Assembly (NCBI GenBank): GCA_017625405.1
Contig: JAGALB010000047.1
Location: 1-51,106 of the forward strand
Origin: Ruminiclostridium sp.
GTDB lineage: Bacteria; Bacillota; Clostridia; Oscillospirales; Ruminococcaceae
Length of the DNA: 51,106 nt
Direction: 5' to 3'
Under the pieces are notes generated by a model that ran no database searches, had not been told where the DNA came from, and saw nothing but the letters and a program-made list of their open reading frames with translations. A program made the position numbers and the translations under genes. Shown here in pieces: positions 1 to 9,424 of the stretch. Within the stretch, counting starts at the first letter, position 1; every line of letters begins with the position of its first letter.

Positions 1-77
1 ATAATGGCATCAAAAAATGCTTATTGTCTGTAACGCATTTCAAAAGTTTACAATTTGATTACAATTTTCAAAAGCTG

Positions 78-106
78 TTGATTTTAATGTAAAAAAGTGG
101 TATAAT
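78..106 (+). promoter_or_regulatory. sigma-A promoter for the first MoxR operon
   Basis: A -35 box TTGATT (78-83) and a -10 box TATAAT (101-106) are separated by exactly 17 bases. A strong Shine-Dalgarno site (AAGGACAGG, 132-140) and the ATG at 145 follow. Nothing recognisable lies in 1-77. Confidence 0.8.
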
Positions 107-144
107 TAACAGTACATTAAAGAATCGAAATAAGGACAGGAAAA

Positions 145-1095
145 ATGGATAAATACACAATTGCTAAAAATAAAAAGCTTCAGCAGGTAGCCGACGAGGT
201 AGAAAAGGTAATCGTCGGCAAGCGTGACGTTATCACAATGCTGCTTATCGCCCTGCTTTCGGAAGGTCACGTGCTTATCGAAGACGTTCCCGGCACAGGC
301 AAGACCACCCTTGCAACCGCACTGGGCAAGGCCACAGGCCTTATGAGCCGTCGTGCTCAGTTTACGCCCGATGTAATGGCGTCCGACCTTACCGGCTTCA
401 ATATGTTCAACAAGGAAACCAACCGCTTTGAATACCGTCAGGGCCTTGTAATGACCAATATTCTCCTTGCGGATGAAATAAACCGTGCAACTCCCAAAAC
501 CCAGTCGGCACTTCTTGAAGCAATGGAAGAGCAGAATGTTACAGTTGACGGCGTTACACACAGGCTTCCCGACCCGTTTATGGTTATTGCGACACAGAAT
601 GAGCTTGGCTATGTGGGTACATTCCCTCTCCCCGAAGCGCAGCTTGACCGTTTTATGATGAAGATTTCGGTAGGTTATCCCACTGCGGAGCAGGAAATCA
701 ATATGCTTGCAAGCCGTCAGACCGATAATCCTCTTGATAACATCATTCCCGTATGCACAAAGGAAGAAATAGTTTCTCTTATTGATATTGTACGTCGTAT
801 AAATATCGAGCCTTCAGTGTACAAGTACATTGTTGATATTGTTACCGCAACCAGAAATCACGCTTCGGTACAGCTGGGTGCCAGCCCCCGTGCTTCTCTT
901 GCGCTTATGAGAACCGCCCAGAGCTACGCTTTCCTTAACGGCAGAGCTTATGTAATCCCCGAAGATGTACTGAGAATGACGCCCTATGTTCTTCCTCACC
1001 GTCTGCGCCTTACCAGAGAAGCAAGGCTTCAGCACATGGAGGTGCTGCGTGAAATTGTCAAGGGCGTAAAGCCACCGTTTACAAGAAACGGATGA
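145..1095 (+). CDS. MoxR-family AAA+ ATPase (module 1)
   Basis: This 316-residue protein is a full-length MoxR-type AAA+ ATPase, a chaperone-like cytosolic ATPase that usually works with DUF58/von Willebrand-like partners. Visible motifs are a Walker A (VPGTGKTT, about residues 48-55), a Walker B (ILLADE, about 106-111), the family run NRATPKTQSALLEAMEE after it, and a lid region with GASPRA near residue 245. The start is fixed by a strong SD 5 bases upstream. It is first in a three-gene operon with a DUF58 protein (4-base gap) and a transglutaminase. A second paralogous module begins at 6047. The substrate is unknown; the neighbours suggest assembly or remodelling at the cell envelope. Confidence 0.93.
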   Translation: MDKYTIAKNKKLQQVADEVEKVIVGKRDVITMLLIALLSEGHVLIEDVPGTGKTTLATALGKATGLMSRRAQFTPDVMASDLTGFNMFNKETNRFEYRQGLVMTNILLADEINRATPKTQSALLEAMEEQNVTVDGVTHRLPDPFMVIATQNELGYVGTFPLPEAQLDRFMMKISVGYPTAEQEINMLASRQTDNPLDNIIPVCTKEEIVSLIDIVRRINIEPSVYKYIVDIVTATRNHASVQLGASPRASLALMRTAQSYAFLNGRAYVIPEDVLRMTPYVLPHRLRLTREARLQHMEVLREIVKGVKPPFTRNG

Positions 1096-1099
1096 TAAT

Positions 1100-2299
1100 A
1101 TGATAAAATACAGAGTAGCATATATTTTTATACTTGCACTTTCGGTTGTGTTTGCAGCGGCTTATGAAAGCAAGCTTACGCTGGTGCTTATGGTTTCGCT
1201 TTTCGTACTGCCCCTGATATCCTTTATACTGCTGGTCTGTGCAAGACTTACCATAAAGCTTGAGATTTCACGCACAAATATCTTCACTGCAAAGCAAAGA
1301 CAGTTTCCGCTTGCAGTAAGGGTGAAAAACCGCTTTATTCTGCCCATTGCACCTGTAAAGCTTACAGGAGTGTTTCACGATGATGACGGAAATCTTGTCA
1401 GAGATAAAGTAATTACGGCTTCTGTAATGCCTTTTGGCTGTTCCGAATTCGTGTTTGACGGCTTCCTTAAATACAGAGGCGAGTATGTTCTCGGCATAAC
1501 CGAGGCTTACATCTATGATTTTCTGGGGATTTTCCGTTTCAGACTGAAAAAACTTCCCGTATGCCATGTTACGGTTGCCCCCAGAAGACTTATTCTCGGT
1601 GAAAACGGTGCGCTGTGTGATGAAGAAACAGACAGCCTGCGTACACAGTTTACATTTTTTGAAAACGACACCTTCAGTGCGGTGCGTGAATATGCCGACG
1701 GCGATTCTTTAAGACGTGTCCACTGGAAGCTTTCCGCAAAACAGGACAAGCTTATGGTAAAGCAGTCGGATCTCAATCTGAGCAGCAGTGCTGCAATTAT
1801 TATTGATACCAGTTCCGAATATGCAGATGATATACAGGGTCAGTGCGAGATTGACGCTTTGCTTGAAGCAGCTCTCGCCGTATCCAGAAAGATTATTTCC
1901 GACGGCAGTACCGCAGCCTGTGTGTATCACGATGATGCCGAAAAAATCGAAGCTGTTGCAGCGCAGACGGCTGATGATTTTGAATATCTTTACCGCAAAT
2001 TTTCTGTTATTCCTGTTCTTTCACCTGAAACAGGACTGGGAGAGCTTATTTCCACAGGCACTGATATAATCAGGGATTCAGGGCTTGCCTTTATTTTTGC
2101 ATCGCAGATAAAGACAGAAACGCTGAAAACTGCGCTGGAGGGCGGACTTGCGCCCTGTACAGGAATAAGGATTTTTCTTGTTTCGGAAAAGACCGATGAA
2201 GGCTTTGCCGAGCTTGTGAACTCCGATAACAGAATAAAGGTCGCACATATCGACCCTGAAAATATAGCTGCGTCTCTTGAAGCTGCGCTTTTTGAGTAA
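1100..2299 (+). CDS. DUF58 membrane-anchored protein (module 1)
   Basis: This is a 399-residue DUF58 protein. Two hydrophobic segments at the N-terminus (about residues 5-50) are followed by a beta-rich region and the DUF58 signature REYADGDSLRRVHWKLSAK near residues 197-215. In this family the region after the signature resembles a von Willebrand A fold; a candidate strand here is SAAIIIDTSS (about 230-239). The gene starts four bases after the MoxR stop and has only a weak SD, so translational coupling is likely. Known genomic partners are MoxR ATPases and transglutaminase-like membrane proteins, as seen here. Its molecular role is not known. Confidence 0.88.
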   Translation: MIKYRVAYIFILALSVVFAAAYESKLTLVLMVSLFVLPLISFILLVCARLTIKLEISRTNIFTAKQRQFPLAVRVKNRFILPIAPVKLTGVFHDDDGNLVRDKVITASVMPFGCSEFVFDGFLKYRGEYVLGITEAYIYDFLGIFRFRLKKLPVCHVTVAPRRLILGENGALCDEETDSLRTQFTFFENDTFSAVREYADGDSLRRVHWKLSAKQDKLMVKQSDLNLSSSAAIIIDTSSEYADDIQGQCEIDALLEAALAVSRKIISDGSTAACVYHDDAEKIEAVAAQTADDFEYLYRKFSVIPVLSPETGLGELISTGTDIIRDSGLAFIFASQIKTETLKTALEGGLAPCTGIRIFLVSEKTDEGFAELVNSDNRIKVAHIDPENIAASLEAALFE

Positions 2300-2331
2300 A
2301 GCGGCAAAATTACCCCAGAGGAAATGCAAAT

Positions 2332-4953
2332 ATGAAGAAAAACGAACGTCAGAACACGGTTCTGCACGACACATATTTCAATAAGCCTCCCTGCCTTATC
2401 AGACTTTTTCTGATAAGGCTTGCTTTGCTGTGCGGATTATCCGCTTCCGCTGTTTATGCCGTGGGTGAATTGTTTCTTTTTGAATACGGGCTTACCGAGG
2501 CGGCAATAACCGCAGGAATAACCTCGGCCGCCGTATTTCTGCTTGCGTCCCTGCTGCCTTCGGGAGCTGTGTATCTTCTTTCTTTTGCAGGCTTCGGAGC
2601 AATCATGCTCAATGAAGAAATCCGTGAAAAGCTGACATATTTCTTTGACTATCTTATGCTGAAGCTTGACAGCAGGCTTTTAAAAACGGCGGAATTTGTA
2701 ATCAACAAGGACGCGGATGCGGTTCAGACAGAGGAGGCCTGTATTCTGGGTCTTTCGCTGGTCGGCGTACTTATTGCGGTATTGTTTGTAATATGCTGCC
2801 GTACACGTTTCCATGCGTTTTACGTTTTCCTGATTTTTGCCGCATGTGCGGCACCTGCCTTTGTGGCGGAAATAGCAGGCTATCATGCTTCCATAGCTGT
2901 ATTTGCAGCGTTTTTCTTCGGATTTTTTGCAGTCCGTATGGGTTATGAGCTGGACGGGATGTATGCTTTTCAGAAAGAAAGCATACCGTCAGATGTGGTG
3001 CGCCGAAGCGAAAAAAGCTATCGCCGCCGTCGTGGCCTGGCGGTTTTCGGCAGAAAGCTGAAGGGCGATATCCCAAGATACATGAAATATTCACCCAACG
3101 CTGTAATTGCCCTTGTTACAGCAGGTGCGGTCATGCTTACAGCAGGACATCTTATTCCTCAGGGAGTAAGCTTCGATTACGAAAGTATTTTTGTAAGCGC
3201 ACAGGAAATGGGTGCGGATTTTGTTTCTAAAATAGAAGAGGAATGGGGTATTGAATTTGGTTCTTCCCCGGCTGAAAGCGAGTATTTCAGCTATTCCCGC
3301 TATGGTGACAATTCAGGTGGTATAGGTATCAGCAGACCCTCGGACGGTGCTTCGCCCGTGCTTGATGTCACACTGGGCAGAAACGATATTCCCGTTTATT
3401 TAAAGGGCGATATCGGTGTTAATTTCAGCGGTAGCAACTGGACCTCGATAAAGGATGAATACGACACTGTTTCTGACTGGGAGCAGGTAAAGGACTTCTA
3501 TCCCGAAAATATGTATCAGGCTGCACGTATTCATGTTTCGCATGCAGGCTATGAAGCTGACGATTTTCTGCCCTTGCAGAAGGTTTCGGTGACTTACAGA
3601 AAACGGACAGGGGTAACCTTCCAGCCTCTTGCGGTATATGAGCCTGCTTATAAGACAAGTGAATATTTCGACAGCTACGGCGATTATATTCTCAGAACAA
3701 AAAACGGCGAAAACTATCTTAACACAATTGAAAACCTCGCTCTTACTCCCGATATGGGTTTCAGCGGAATGACGAACTTTGCAAGCAGTATGTTTTATAG
3801 CGCAGCTCCGGATGATGAAAATGTCAGAGCATATAACGATTATGTAAAGAGTATGTATTTATCATCGGGCAGTGAAGACATAACTGCGCTTATTGAAACG
3901 CTTTACAGTATGGGTTATGTGGAGGAATGGATGATGCCCACTGATAAGGCAAAGGGCATCTGCGACTATTTCCGTCAGAATTTCAGCTACTCTCTTTCTG
4001 TGGATAACGGCGAGGGCGCTGAGGTGATGGGTAATTTCCTTTATAAAACAAAACAGGGTCACTGTGCTCTTTTTGCTACGGCGGCTACTCTTGCCCTGCG
4101 TGAACTGGGTGTGCCTGCAAGATATGTAACAGGCTATGTGGTGGCAGGCGAAGGTGAAGCAGTTGACGGCGGATATAAGTATACTCTCAGAGAAAAGGAT
4201 CTTCACGCATGGGTTGAAGTGTATATCGAAAATATCGGCTGGCTGCCCTACGACCCCACAGCGGCAGTTGACGGCTTTGACGGTATGGCGTCAGAAAGCG
4301 TACAGGATGAAAGCTCGAATGCGGAAGTGATTGAAACCACTACGACAACCGGAACGACAGCGCCCACTGATGACGAAGAAGATGAAAACCCGTCTGTTAC
4401 CGAAAGCACAGACACAACCACAGCTCCTCCTGTGTCATACAATCCTTCGGGAAGCGGCGACGGTACTGTGATAGTTCCCGAAGAGGAAGACAAGGACAAT
4501 CCCCTGATACCCGTCCTTATAACTGTTATCTGCGTTATAGCTGCGGTTGCGCTGGTTATAGTTGCGGTAAAGCTGTTTATGAAGAAGCTTGAAAATGCCG
4601 AAAAGAAGGTATGGAGAGGCTTCCGTAAAAAGCCGCCTTATCGTGCTTGTCAGGAAATGTACAAGCTTGTAATGCTGATTTTAAGCAATGAAGGTCTTGC
4701 GCCCGGCTGTGAGCTTATGAATGATTTTGCTGAACGGGTGGATGCTTCCATTTTCCTTAAGGGAACAAATGTTTTCTTAGTGGATGTTATGCCGGTATTC
4801 ATAAAATGTGAATTCGGCACAGCTGAGCTTGCGCCTGTTTCCGAAGAAGAACGTGCGGAAGTTTTCAGATTTACAGCAGCGGTTTACCGCAGATATATGG
4901 AAAACAAGAATGCACTCAGCAGATTTATAACAAGAATTTCATTGTTTTTATAA
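2332..4953 (+). CDS. membrane transglutaminase-like protein with C-terminal DUF4129-like region
   Basis: This 873-residue protein starts with several membrane segments (about residues 25-270). A long extracytoplasmic region follows, with a transglutaminase-like core whose triad is visible: Cys578 in QGHCALFATAA, His625 in LHAWVEVYIE and Asp641 in WLPYDPT. A threonine/acidic low-complexity linker (about 665-715), a last membrane helix (about 723-750) and a cytoplasmic helical tail resembling DUF4129 complete it. The architecture matches TgpA-like proteins encoded with MoxR and DUF58. The start has a GAGG site about 10 bases upstream. The substrate is unknown; the intact triad suggests an active cysteine peptidase or transglutaminase on the cell surface. 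Confidence 0.88.
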   Translation: MKKNERQNTVLHDTYFNKPPCLIRLFLIRLALLCGLSASAVYAVGELFLFEYGLTEAAITAGITSAAVFLLASLLPSGAVYLLSFAGFGAIMLNEEIREKLTYFFDYLMLKLDSRLLKTAEFVINKDADAVQTEEACILGLSLVGVLIAVLFVICCRTRFHAFYVFLIFAACAAPAFVAEIAGYHASIAVFAAFFFGFFAVRMGYELDGMYAFQKESIPSDVVRRSEKSYRRRRGLAVFGRKLKGDIPRYMKYSPNAVIALVTAGAVMLTAGHLIPQGVSFDYESIFVSAQEMGADFVSKIEEEWGIEFGSSPAESEYFSYSRYGDNSGGIGISRPSDGASPVLDVTLGRNDIPVYLKGDIGVNFSGSNWTSIKDEYDTVSDWEQVKDFYPENMYQAARIHVSHAGYEADDFLPLQKVSVTYRKRTGVTFQPLAVYEPAYKTSEYFDSYGDYILRTKNGENYLNTIENLALTPDMGFSGMTNFASSMFYSAAPDDENVRAYNDYVKSMYLSSGSEDITALIETLYSMGYVEEWMMPTDKAKGICDYFRQNFSYSLSVDNGEGAEVMGNFLYKTKQGHCALFATAATLALRELGVPARYVTGYVVAGEGEAVDGGYKYTLREKDLHAWVEVYIENIGWLPYDPTAAVDGFDGMASESVQDESSNAEVIETTTTTGTTAPTDDEEDENPSVTESTDTTTAPPVSYNPSGSGDGTVIVPEEEDKDNPLIPVLITVICVIAAVALVIVAVKLFMKKLENAEKKVWRGFRKKPPYRACQEMYKLVMLILSNEGLAPGCELMNDFAERVDASIFLKGTNVFLVDVMPVFIKCEFGTAELAPVSEEERAEVFRFTAAVYRRYMENKNALSRFITRISLFL

Positions 4954-4980
4954 AAAATATAGCAATTTTACAAAAAATTA

Positions 4981-5009
4981 TTGCAAATTGTGAAAATATT
5001 TGGTATAAT
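4981..5009 (+). promoter_or_regulatory. sigma-A promoter for the DHH phosphoesterase
   Basis: TTGCAA (4981-4986) and TATAAT (5004-5009) are separated by 17 bases, in the AT-rich gap after the transglutaminase gene. It shows that the DHH gene can be transcribed independently of module 1. Confidence 0.75.
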
Positions 5010-5054
5010 TGATTTAGTTATTAAATTATATAACCGAAAGGATGGTAAAAAACC

Positions 5055-5987
5055 ATGATGAATCTTATTACCCGTTCTGACTTTGACGGCCTTGCGTGCG
5101 GTGCGCTTCTTTTAGAGGCAGGAATTATTGATTCCTACACCTTTAAGCACCCCAAGGATATCCAGGACGGACTTGTTCCCGTAACCGAAAATGACGTTCT
5201 CGCAAACGTTCCCTTTGTTGAGGGCTGCGGATTATGGTTTGACCATCATTCCAGTGAATATGAGCGTAATCAGCTTGAGGGCAGGTACAAGGGCGAAAGC
5301 CGTATCACTCCCAGCTGCGCACGCATTATTTATGAGTATTACGGCGGTAAGGAACGCTTCCCGCAGTTTGATGACCTTATGGAAGCAGTTGACAAGGTTG
5401 ACAGCGGCAATCTCACCATTGATGAAATCCTCAACCCTCAGGGCTGGATTCTCGTGGGCTTCCTCATGGACCCCAGAACAGGTCTGGGCCGTTTCCGCAA
5501 CTTTACAATCAGCAACTACCAGCTTATGGAAAAGCTGCTTGTATGCTGCCGTACAATGTCCACACAGGAAATTCTCGATATGCCCGACATCAAGGAAAGA
5601 ATTGATGTTTACAACGAGCAGGCTCAGCTGTTCAAGGAAATGGTGCACGCTCACACCGTAATCAAGGGTGATGTAATCATCACTGATTTACGTGGTGTTG
5701 ACCCCATCTACACAGGTAACCGCTTTATGATTTACAGCCTCTATCCCGAACAGAATATTTCCGCCTGGATTGTTTCGGGCAAGGGCGGTCAGGGCTGCAG
5801 TGCGGCGGTGGGCTATTCTATCCTTAACCGCACCAGCAAGGTAAACGTTGGTCAGCTTATGCTGAAATACGGCGGCGGCGGTCACAAGGCTGTCGGCACC
5901 TGTCAGTTCACCGACGAAAATATGGAAACCGAGCTTCCGAAGATGCTTGAGGAGCTTGTGAATTACGAAAAATACTACGAAGTATAA
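5055..5987 (+). CDS. DHH-family phosphoesterase
   Basis: This 310-residue protein carries DHH-family metal-binding motifs: RSDFDGLACG near the N-terminus, the eponymous WFDHHSSE at about residues 60-67, and a C-terminal DHHA1-type glycine motif YGGGGHKAVGTCQF (about 275-288). Family members hydrolyse phosphodiester or phosphoanhydride bonds in oligoribonucleotides, pAp, cyclic di-AMP products or polyphosphate; the sequence alone does not decide which. An SD (AAAGGATGG) precedes tandem ATGs at 5055 and 5058, and either could be used. It sits between two MoxR/DUF58 modules but has its own promoter, so a functional link is only suggested. Confidence 0.85.
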   Translation: MMNLITRSDFDGLACGALLLEAGIIDSYTFKHPKDIQDGLVPVTENDVLANVPFVEGCGLWFDHHSSEYERNQLEGRYKGESRITPSCARIIYEYYGGKERFPQFDDLMEAVDKVDSGNLTIDEILNPQGWILVGFLMDPRTGLGRFRNFTISNYQLMEKLLVCCRTMSTQEILDMPDIKERIDVYNEQAQLFKEMVHAHTVIKGDVIITDLRGVDPIYTGNRFMIYSLYPEQNISAWIVSGKGGQGCSAAVGYSILNRTSKVNVGQLMLKYGGGGHKAVGTCQFTDENMETELPKMLEELVNYEKYYEV

Positions 5988-5994
5988 TATTTAT

Positions 5995-6020
5995 ATGCCT
6001 CACATATCCATGTGGGGCAT
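5995..6020 (+). terminator. hairpin after the DHH gene, weak terminator candidate
   Basis: ATGCCTCACA pairs with TGTGGGGCAT across a 6-base loop (one G-U pair). No T-run follows, so read-through into the second MoxR module is likely. Confidence 0.35.
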
Positions 6021-6046
6021 ATTCGCCGTATATGAAAGGAAAATTT

Positions 6047-6997
6047 ATGAAGACCAGAGAATTTGCAGAAAAGCTCAGGGAAAATATCGGAAAGGTAATA
6101 AAGGGTAAGGAAAAGGAAACCGACCTTGCTACTGCTGCACTTTTATGTGCAGGACACGTATTGCTTGAAGACGTACCCGGTACGGGAAAGACCATGTTTG
6201 CCCGTGCGCTGGCCGAATCCCTTGACTGCGGTTTCCGCCGTATCCAGTTTACTCCCGACCTGCTTCCGTCTGATATTACAGGTATCAATTTCTATAACAT
6301 GAAGGAACAGGAGTTCCGCTTCAGGAAAGGTCCTGTTTTTACCAATATACTGCTTGCGGACGAAATAAACCGTGCTACTCCCCGTACACAGTCTGCACTT
6401 CTTGAATGCATGGAGGAGCGTCAGACCACTATTGACGGTGAAACCCATGCTCTTTCTGAGCCGTTCTTTGTAATAGCCACACAGAATCCTGTTGAAACGG
6501 CAGGTACATATCCTCTGCCCGAAGCACAGCTTGACCGATTCTTAATCCGTATGTCGCTGGGCTATACCGACCGTGAAACCGAAATAGGCATTCTTTCGGG
6601 AATAGGTGAAAGCCATCCGATTTCTGATATAGGTGCGGTGCTGACCGCCGAAGATCTGATGTCGGCACGTAAGGAAGCTCTTAGTGTGAGAGTAAATGAT
6701 GCGGTTTTAGGCTATATTTCCGACCTGGGTGCGGCTACACGAAATCACGAAAAAATCCGTCTGGGGCTCAGCACCAGAGGTCTTATCGCCTTAAAGAAAA
6801 TGTCACAGGCATATGCCGCAGTACAGGGAATGGAGTTTGTAAACCCCGACTGCGTAAAGGCGGTAGCGCCCTATGTGATTCCTCACAGACTTGTATGCCG
6901 TGAGCTTTCTCTCAGTCTGAGCAAAAAGAGTGCAGCGGAAGAAATAACAGAACAGCTTCTTGACAACGTGGCTGTTCCCACCGAAGAAATCGGCTGA
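6047..6997 (+). CDS. MoxR-family AAA+ ATPase (module 2)
   Basis: This second MoxR AAA+ ATPase has 316 residues from the chosen start. Walker A is VPGTGKTM (about 43-50), Walker B is ILLADE (about 103-108), and NRATPRTQSALLECMEE follows. An in-frame ATG at 6032 is rejected because the SD (GAAAGGA, 6034-6040) lies just after it and is well spaced for the ATG at 6047. The protein is clearly paralogous to the one at 145 but divergent throughout, so the duplication is old. It is first in a MoxR / DUF58 / membrane-protein set and probably acts with those two gene products. Confidence 0.92.
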   Translation: MKTREFAEKLRENIGKVIKGKEKETDLATAALLCAGHVLLEDVPGTGKTMFARALAESLDCGFRRIQFTPDLLPSDITGINFYNMKEQEFRFRKGPVFTNILLADEINRATPRTQSALLECMEERQTTIDGETHALSEPFFVIATQNPVETAGTYPLPEAQLDRFLIRMSLGYTDRETEIGILSGIGESHPISDIGAVLTAEDLMSARKEALSVRVNDAVLGYISDLGAATRNHEKIRLGLSTRGLIALKKMSQAYAAVQGMEFVNPDCVKAVAPYVIPHRLVCRELSLSLSKKSAAEEITEQLLDNVAVPTEEIG

Positions 6998-7011
6998 TTT
7001 ACGGAGAAAAT

Positions 7012-8118
7012 ATGGAGCTTATAGCTATTTTACTGATCGTGGCTGTTGTGGTAATCTGTGAACAGTTCATTTATCGCAAAATGGTGCTTAAAAATGTTGA
7101 ATACACTGTGAATTTCAGTGTTGATGAAGCTTTTGAGGGCGATACAATCGAAATTGTCGAAGAGGTAAGCAACAACAAGTGGCTGCCTGTTCCGTGGCTG
7201 AAAACGGAGCTTTCCACAAGCCGATGGCTGGAGTTTACGGGAAGTGCGGCGGCACGTGGCTCTGATGCACGCTTTGTCCCCAGTGTATTTGCCTTGAAGC
7301 CGTATCAGAAATGCACACGTACACGCAAGGCGGTTGCCCTCAAGCGTGGGGAATTTACACTTGAAAGTACTTCGATTATCGGCAGTGACCTTTTAGGTCT
7401 CGCCAGCGTTTCAAAAATCGTAAAGACCAACCGCACCATACGTATTCTTCCGTCGCCCTATGAAGTGGGGGAGGGAGAGCTGTCCTCCGAAGAGCTTTCG
7501 GGGGAAATTATAACACGGCGCTTTATCTGCGATGACCCGTTTTTAAAATCAGGGTCAAGAGAATATACAGGCAGAGAGCCTATGAACCGTGTTCACTGGA
7601 GCAGCACCGCAAGGCAGGGCAGGCTCATGGTGTTCAACAACGATTTTACTACGGAAAACCGTGTGCTTATCCTGATGAATATGCAGAAAACAGGCATCGG
7701 CGACCCTCGTCCGCCTGTTATCGCCGATACGGAAACCATGATAAAGGCTGCTGCTTTTATGATTGATATGTATGCAGAGCAGAAAATCCCTGTATCCTTC
7801 GCTACCAACGGCTCGGGAAAAATTCTTGAAAACGGCGGTGCATCGGAAGAGGATTATCTTGGCATTCTGCGTGTGCTTGCAGGTCTTGAAAATACCTGCG
7901 ATACGGATTTCTGCGATTTCTGCAGTCGTATTGATTTTGAAGAAATCACCGATATTGCGGTGATTACCCCTTATATGGACAACAGAATAATTGATTTTGC
8001 CCGTGACCAGAAAAGGCTGGGCAGAAATGTGTTCTTCTACTGTAACGATGAAACCGGGTGCGGTCATCAGGTTATACATCTGGGAAGAATACACAGGTAT
8101 ATGTTCTTAAAGGACTGA
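7012..8118 (+). CDS. DUF58 membrane-anchored protein (module 2)
   Basis: A 368-residue DUF58 protein. One N-terminal membrane segment (about residues 2-20) is followed by a beta-rich domain and the signature REYTGREPMNRVHWSSTAR near residues 184-202. It is paralogous to the DUF58 at 1100 but shorter at the N-terminus. A GGAG site lies just before the ATG and the gap from the MoxR stop is 14 bases, so the two are co-transcribed. The role is unknown beyond the usual MoxR partnership. Confidence 0.87.
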   Translation: MELIAILLIVAVVVICEQFIYRKMVLKNVEYTVNFSVDEAFEGDTIEIVEEVSNNKWLPVPWLKTELSTSRWLEFTGSAAARGSDARFVPSVFALKPYQKCTRTRKAVALKRGEFTLESTSIIGSDLLGLASVSKIVKTNRTIRILPSPYEVGEGELSSEELSGEIITRRFICDDPFLKSGSREYTGREPMNRVHWSSTARQGRLMVFNNDFTTENRVLILMNMQKTGIGDPRPPVIADTETMIKAAAFMIDMYAEQKIPVSFATNGSGKILENGGASEEDYLGILRVLAGLENTCDTDFCDFCSRIDFEEITDIAVITPYMDNRIIDFARDQKRLGRNVFFYCNDETGCGHQVIHLGRIHRYMFLKD

Positions 8119-8140
8119 TTTTTACGAAAGGAGTGGTTAT

Positions 8141-9424
8141 ATGCGTTCAGGAATCCTCAAATTCCTTGCAATAGTATCTTTCGGACTTGTAACCTTTCCT
8201 TTTGTTCTCACCAACGATGTTCTCGCCTTTGGGAATATATCCGTTCTGCGTATTCTTGCTTATTACGGCGGCTTTGCAGTTGTTTTCGGGCTTGGTTATG
8301 CCTTTGGCAGAGTTACTGTAAAACGGCGTAAGCTTATTCCTCTTGAACGTTTCTGCGGAATACTTTCATTCTGCGGCGGGTTTATACTGCTTGCCTTTAC
8401 CGATGAAGTGAATATAATTGTTGCGGCGGGTGCGTCCTGTATTCTCTGGTATTTCCTCGGAGAACGTGCCGCACACAAGCATTATGCGGATATTTTCCCG
8501 GCATTTATGTTCGGTGTTTATATCGGCGTTACGCTTATATGCCATCTTTTCTACGGTGCAATGAGTCAGTCTGAGCTTAAAGAGCCTGTTCAGACTGCGG
8601 TTATAATTGCATTTATGGTGGAAATGTGTCTTGCGGCACTGCTCATAAACCAGAGCGGCATTTATGACAAGGCGAATCGCCGCCGTGAAACACGCACCAT
8701 GCTCCCGAAGGGACTTTCGGGCTATAATGCCGCACTCATTACGGGAATTACTGTCTGCGGTCTTCTGCTTTATGTGTTTTCGGATGCGATAGTATGGCTG
8801 CTGAACGAGTTCATAAGGCTGCTGATAAGGCTTTTCCTTCTGATTTTAAACGGCTATTCCGAGTTTATGGCAATAGATGAAGGCAGCGGCGAATATTCTC
8901 CCGGAAGCTATACGGGAATCGGCAATTATGACGGGTGGGATATCCTTTTATATGTCGTAGCAATTGTAGTGATAATAATTTTCCGCCGTCAGATATGGCG
9001 TGCAATAAAGGGCTTTTTCAGCAGGATTGCAGGATTTTTCTCAAAGGAAACCTCTCTTTCTGAAGCAGAGCCTGAGTTTGTGGATATATTTGAACAGGTT
9101 TCGGGAGTGAAGAAAATCAGGGATATATCATATCAGACCCTGATGAAACAATATAAAAAGGAAAATGACCCCGTAAAAAAATACAGACTGGGTTATGGTG
9201 TTCTGCTGTGGCAGATGAAATACTGCAAAGCAAAGCTTATTCCCTCCGATACGGTGAATGCACAGTATGAAAAGGGCAGAGAAATTTTCGGCGGAGAGCT
9301 TGAAAAGATTACAACGGCGTACGACAGACTCAGGTATGACGACGAGACGGTTTCTGATGAACAGCTCAGAGCACTTGATTCAATGATACAGAACGCTTCA
9401 TATATGTTAAAGGGCAGTGTATGA
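8141..9424 (+). CDS. polytopic membrane protein with DUF4129-like C-terminal region
   Basis: This 427-residue protein has about eight hydrophobic segments in residues 1-290, then a soluble helical tail (about 310-427) resembling the DUF4129-like tail of transglutaminase membrane proteins. It occupies the position that the transglutaminase holds in module 1, but has no Cys-His-Asp core, so it looks like a version of the module lacking the catalytic domain. A consensus SD (AAAGGAG) precedes the ATG. Its stop overlaps the next start by four bases (ATGA), which couples it to the alkyltransferase-like gene. The family assignment of the tail is by resemblance only. Confidence 0.75.
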   Translation: MRSGILKFLAIVSFGLVTFPFVLTNDVLAFGNISVLRILAYYGGFAVVFGLGYAFGRVTVKRRKLIPLERFCGILSFCGGFILLAFTDEVNIIVAAGASCILWYFLGERAAHKHYADIFPAFMFGVYIGVTLICHLFYGAMSQSELKEPVQTAVIIAFMVEMCLAALLINQSGIYDKANRRRETRTMLPKGLSGYNAALITGITVCGLLLYVFSDAIVWLLNEFIRLLIRLFLLILNGYSEFMAIDEGSGEYSPGSYTGIGNYDGWDILLYVVAIVVIIIFRRQIWRAIKGFFSRIAGFFSKETSLSEAEPEFVDIFEQVSGVKKIRDISYQTLMKQYKKENDPVKKYRLGYGVLLWQMKYCKAKLIPSDTVNAQYEKGREIFGGELEKITTAYDRLRYDDETVSDEQLRALDSMIQNASYMLKGSV

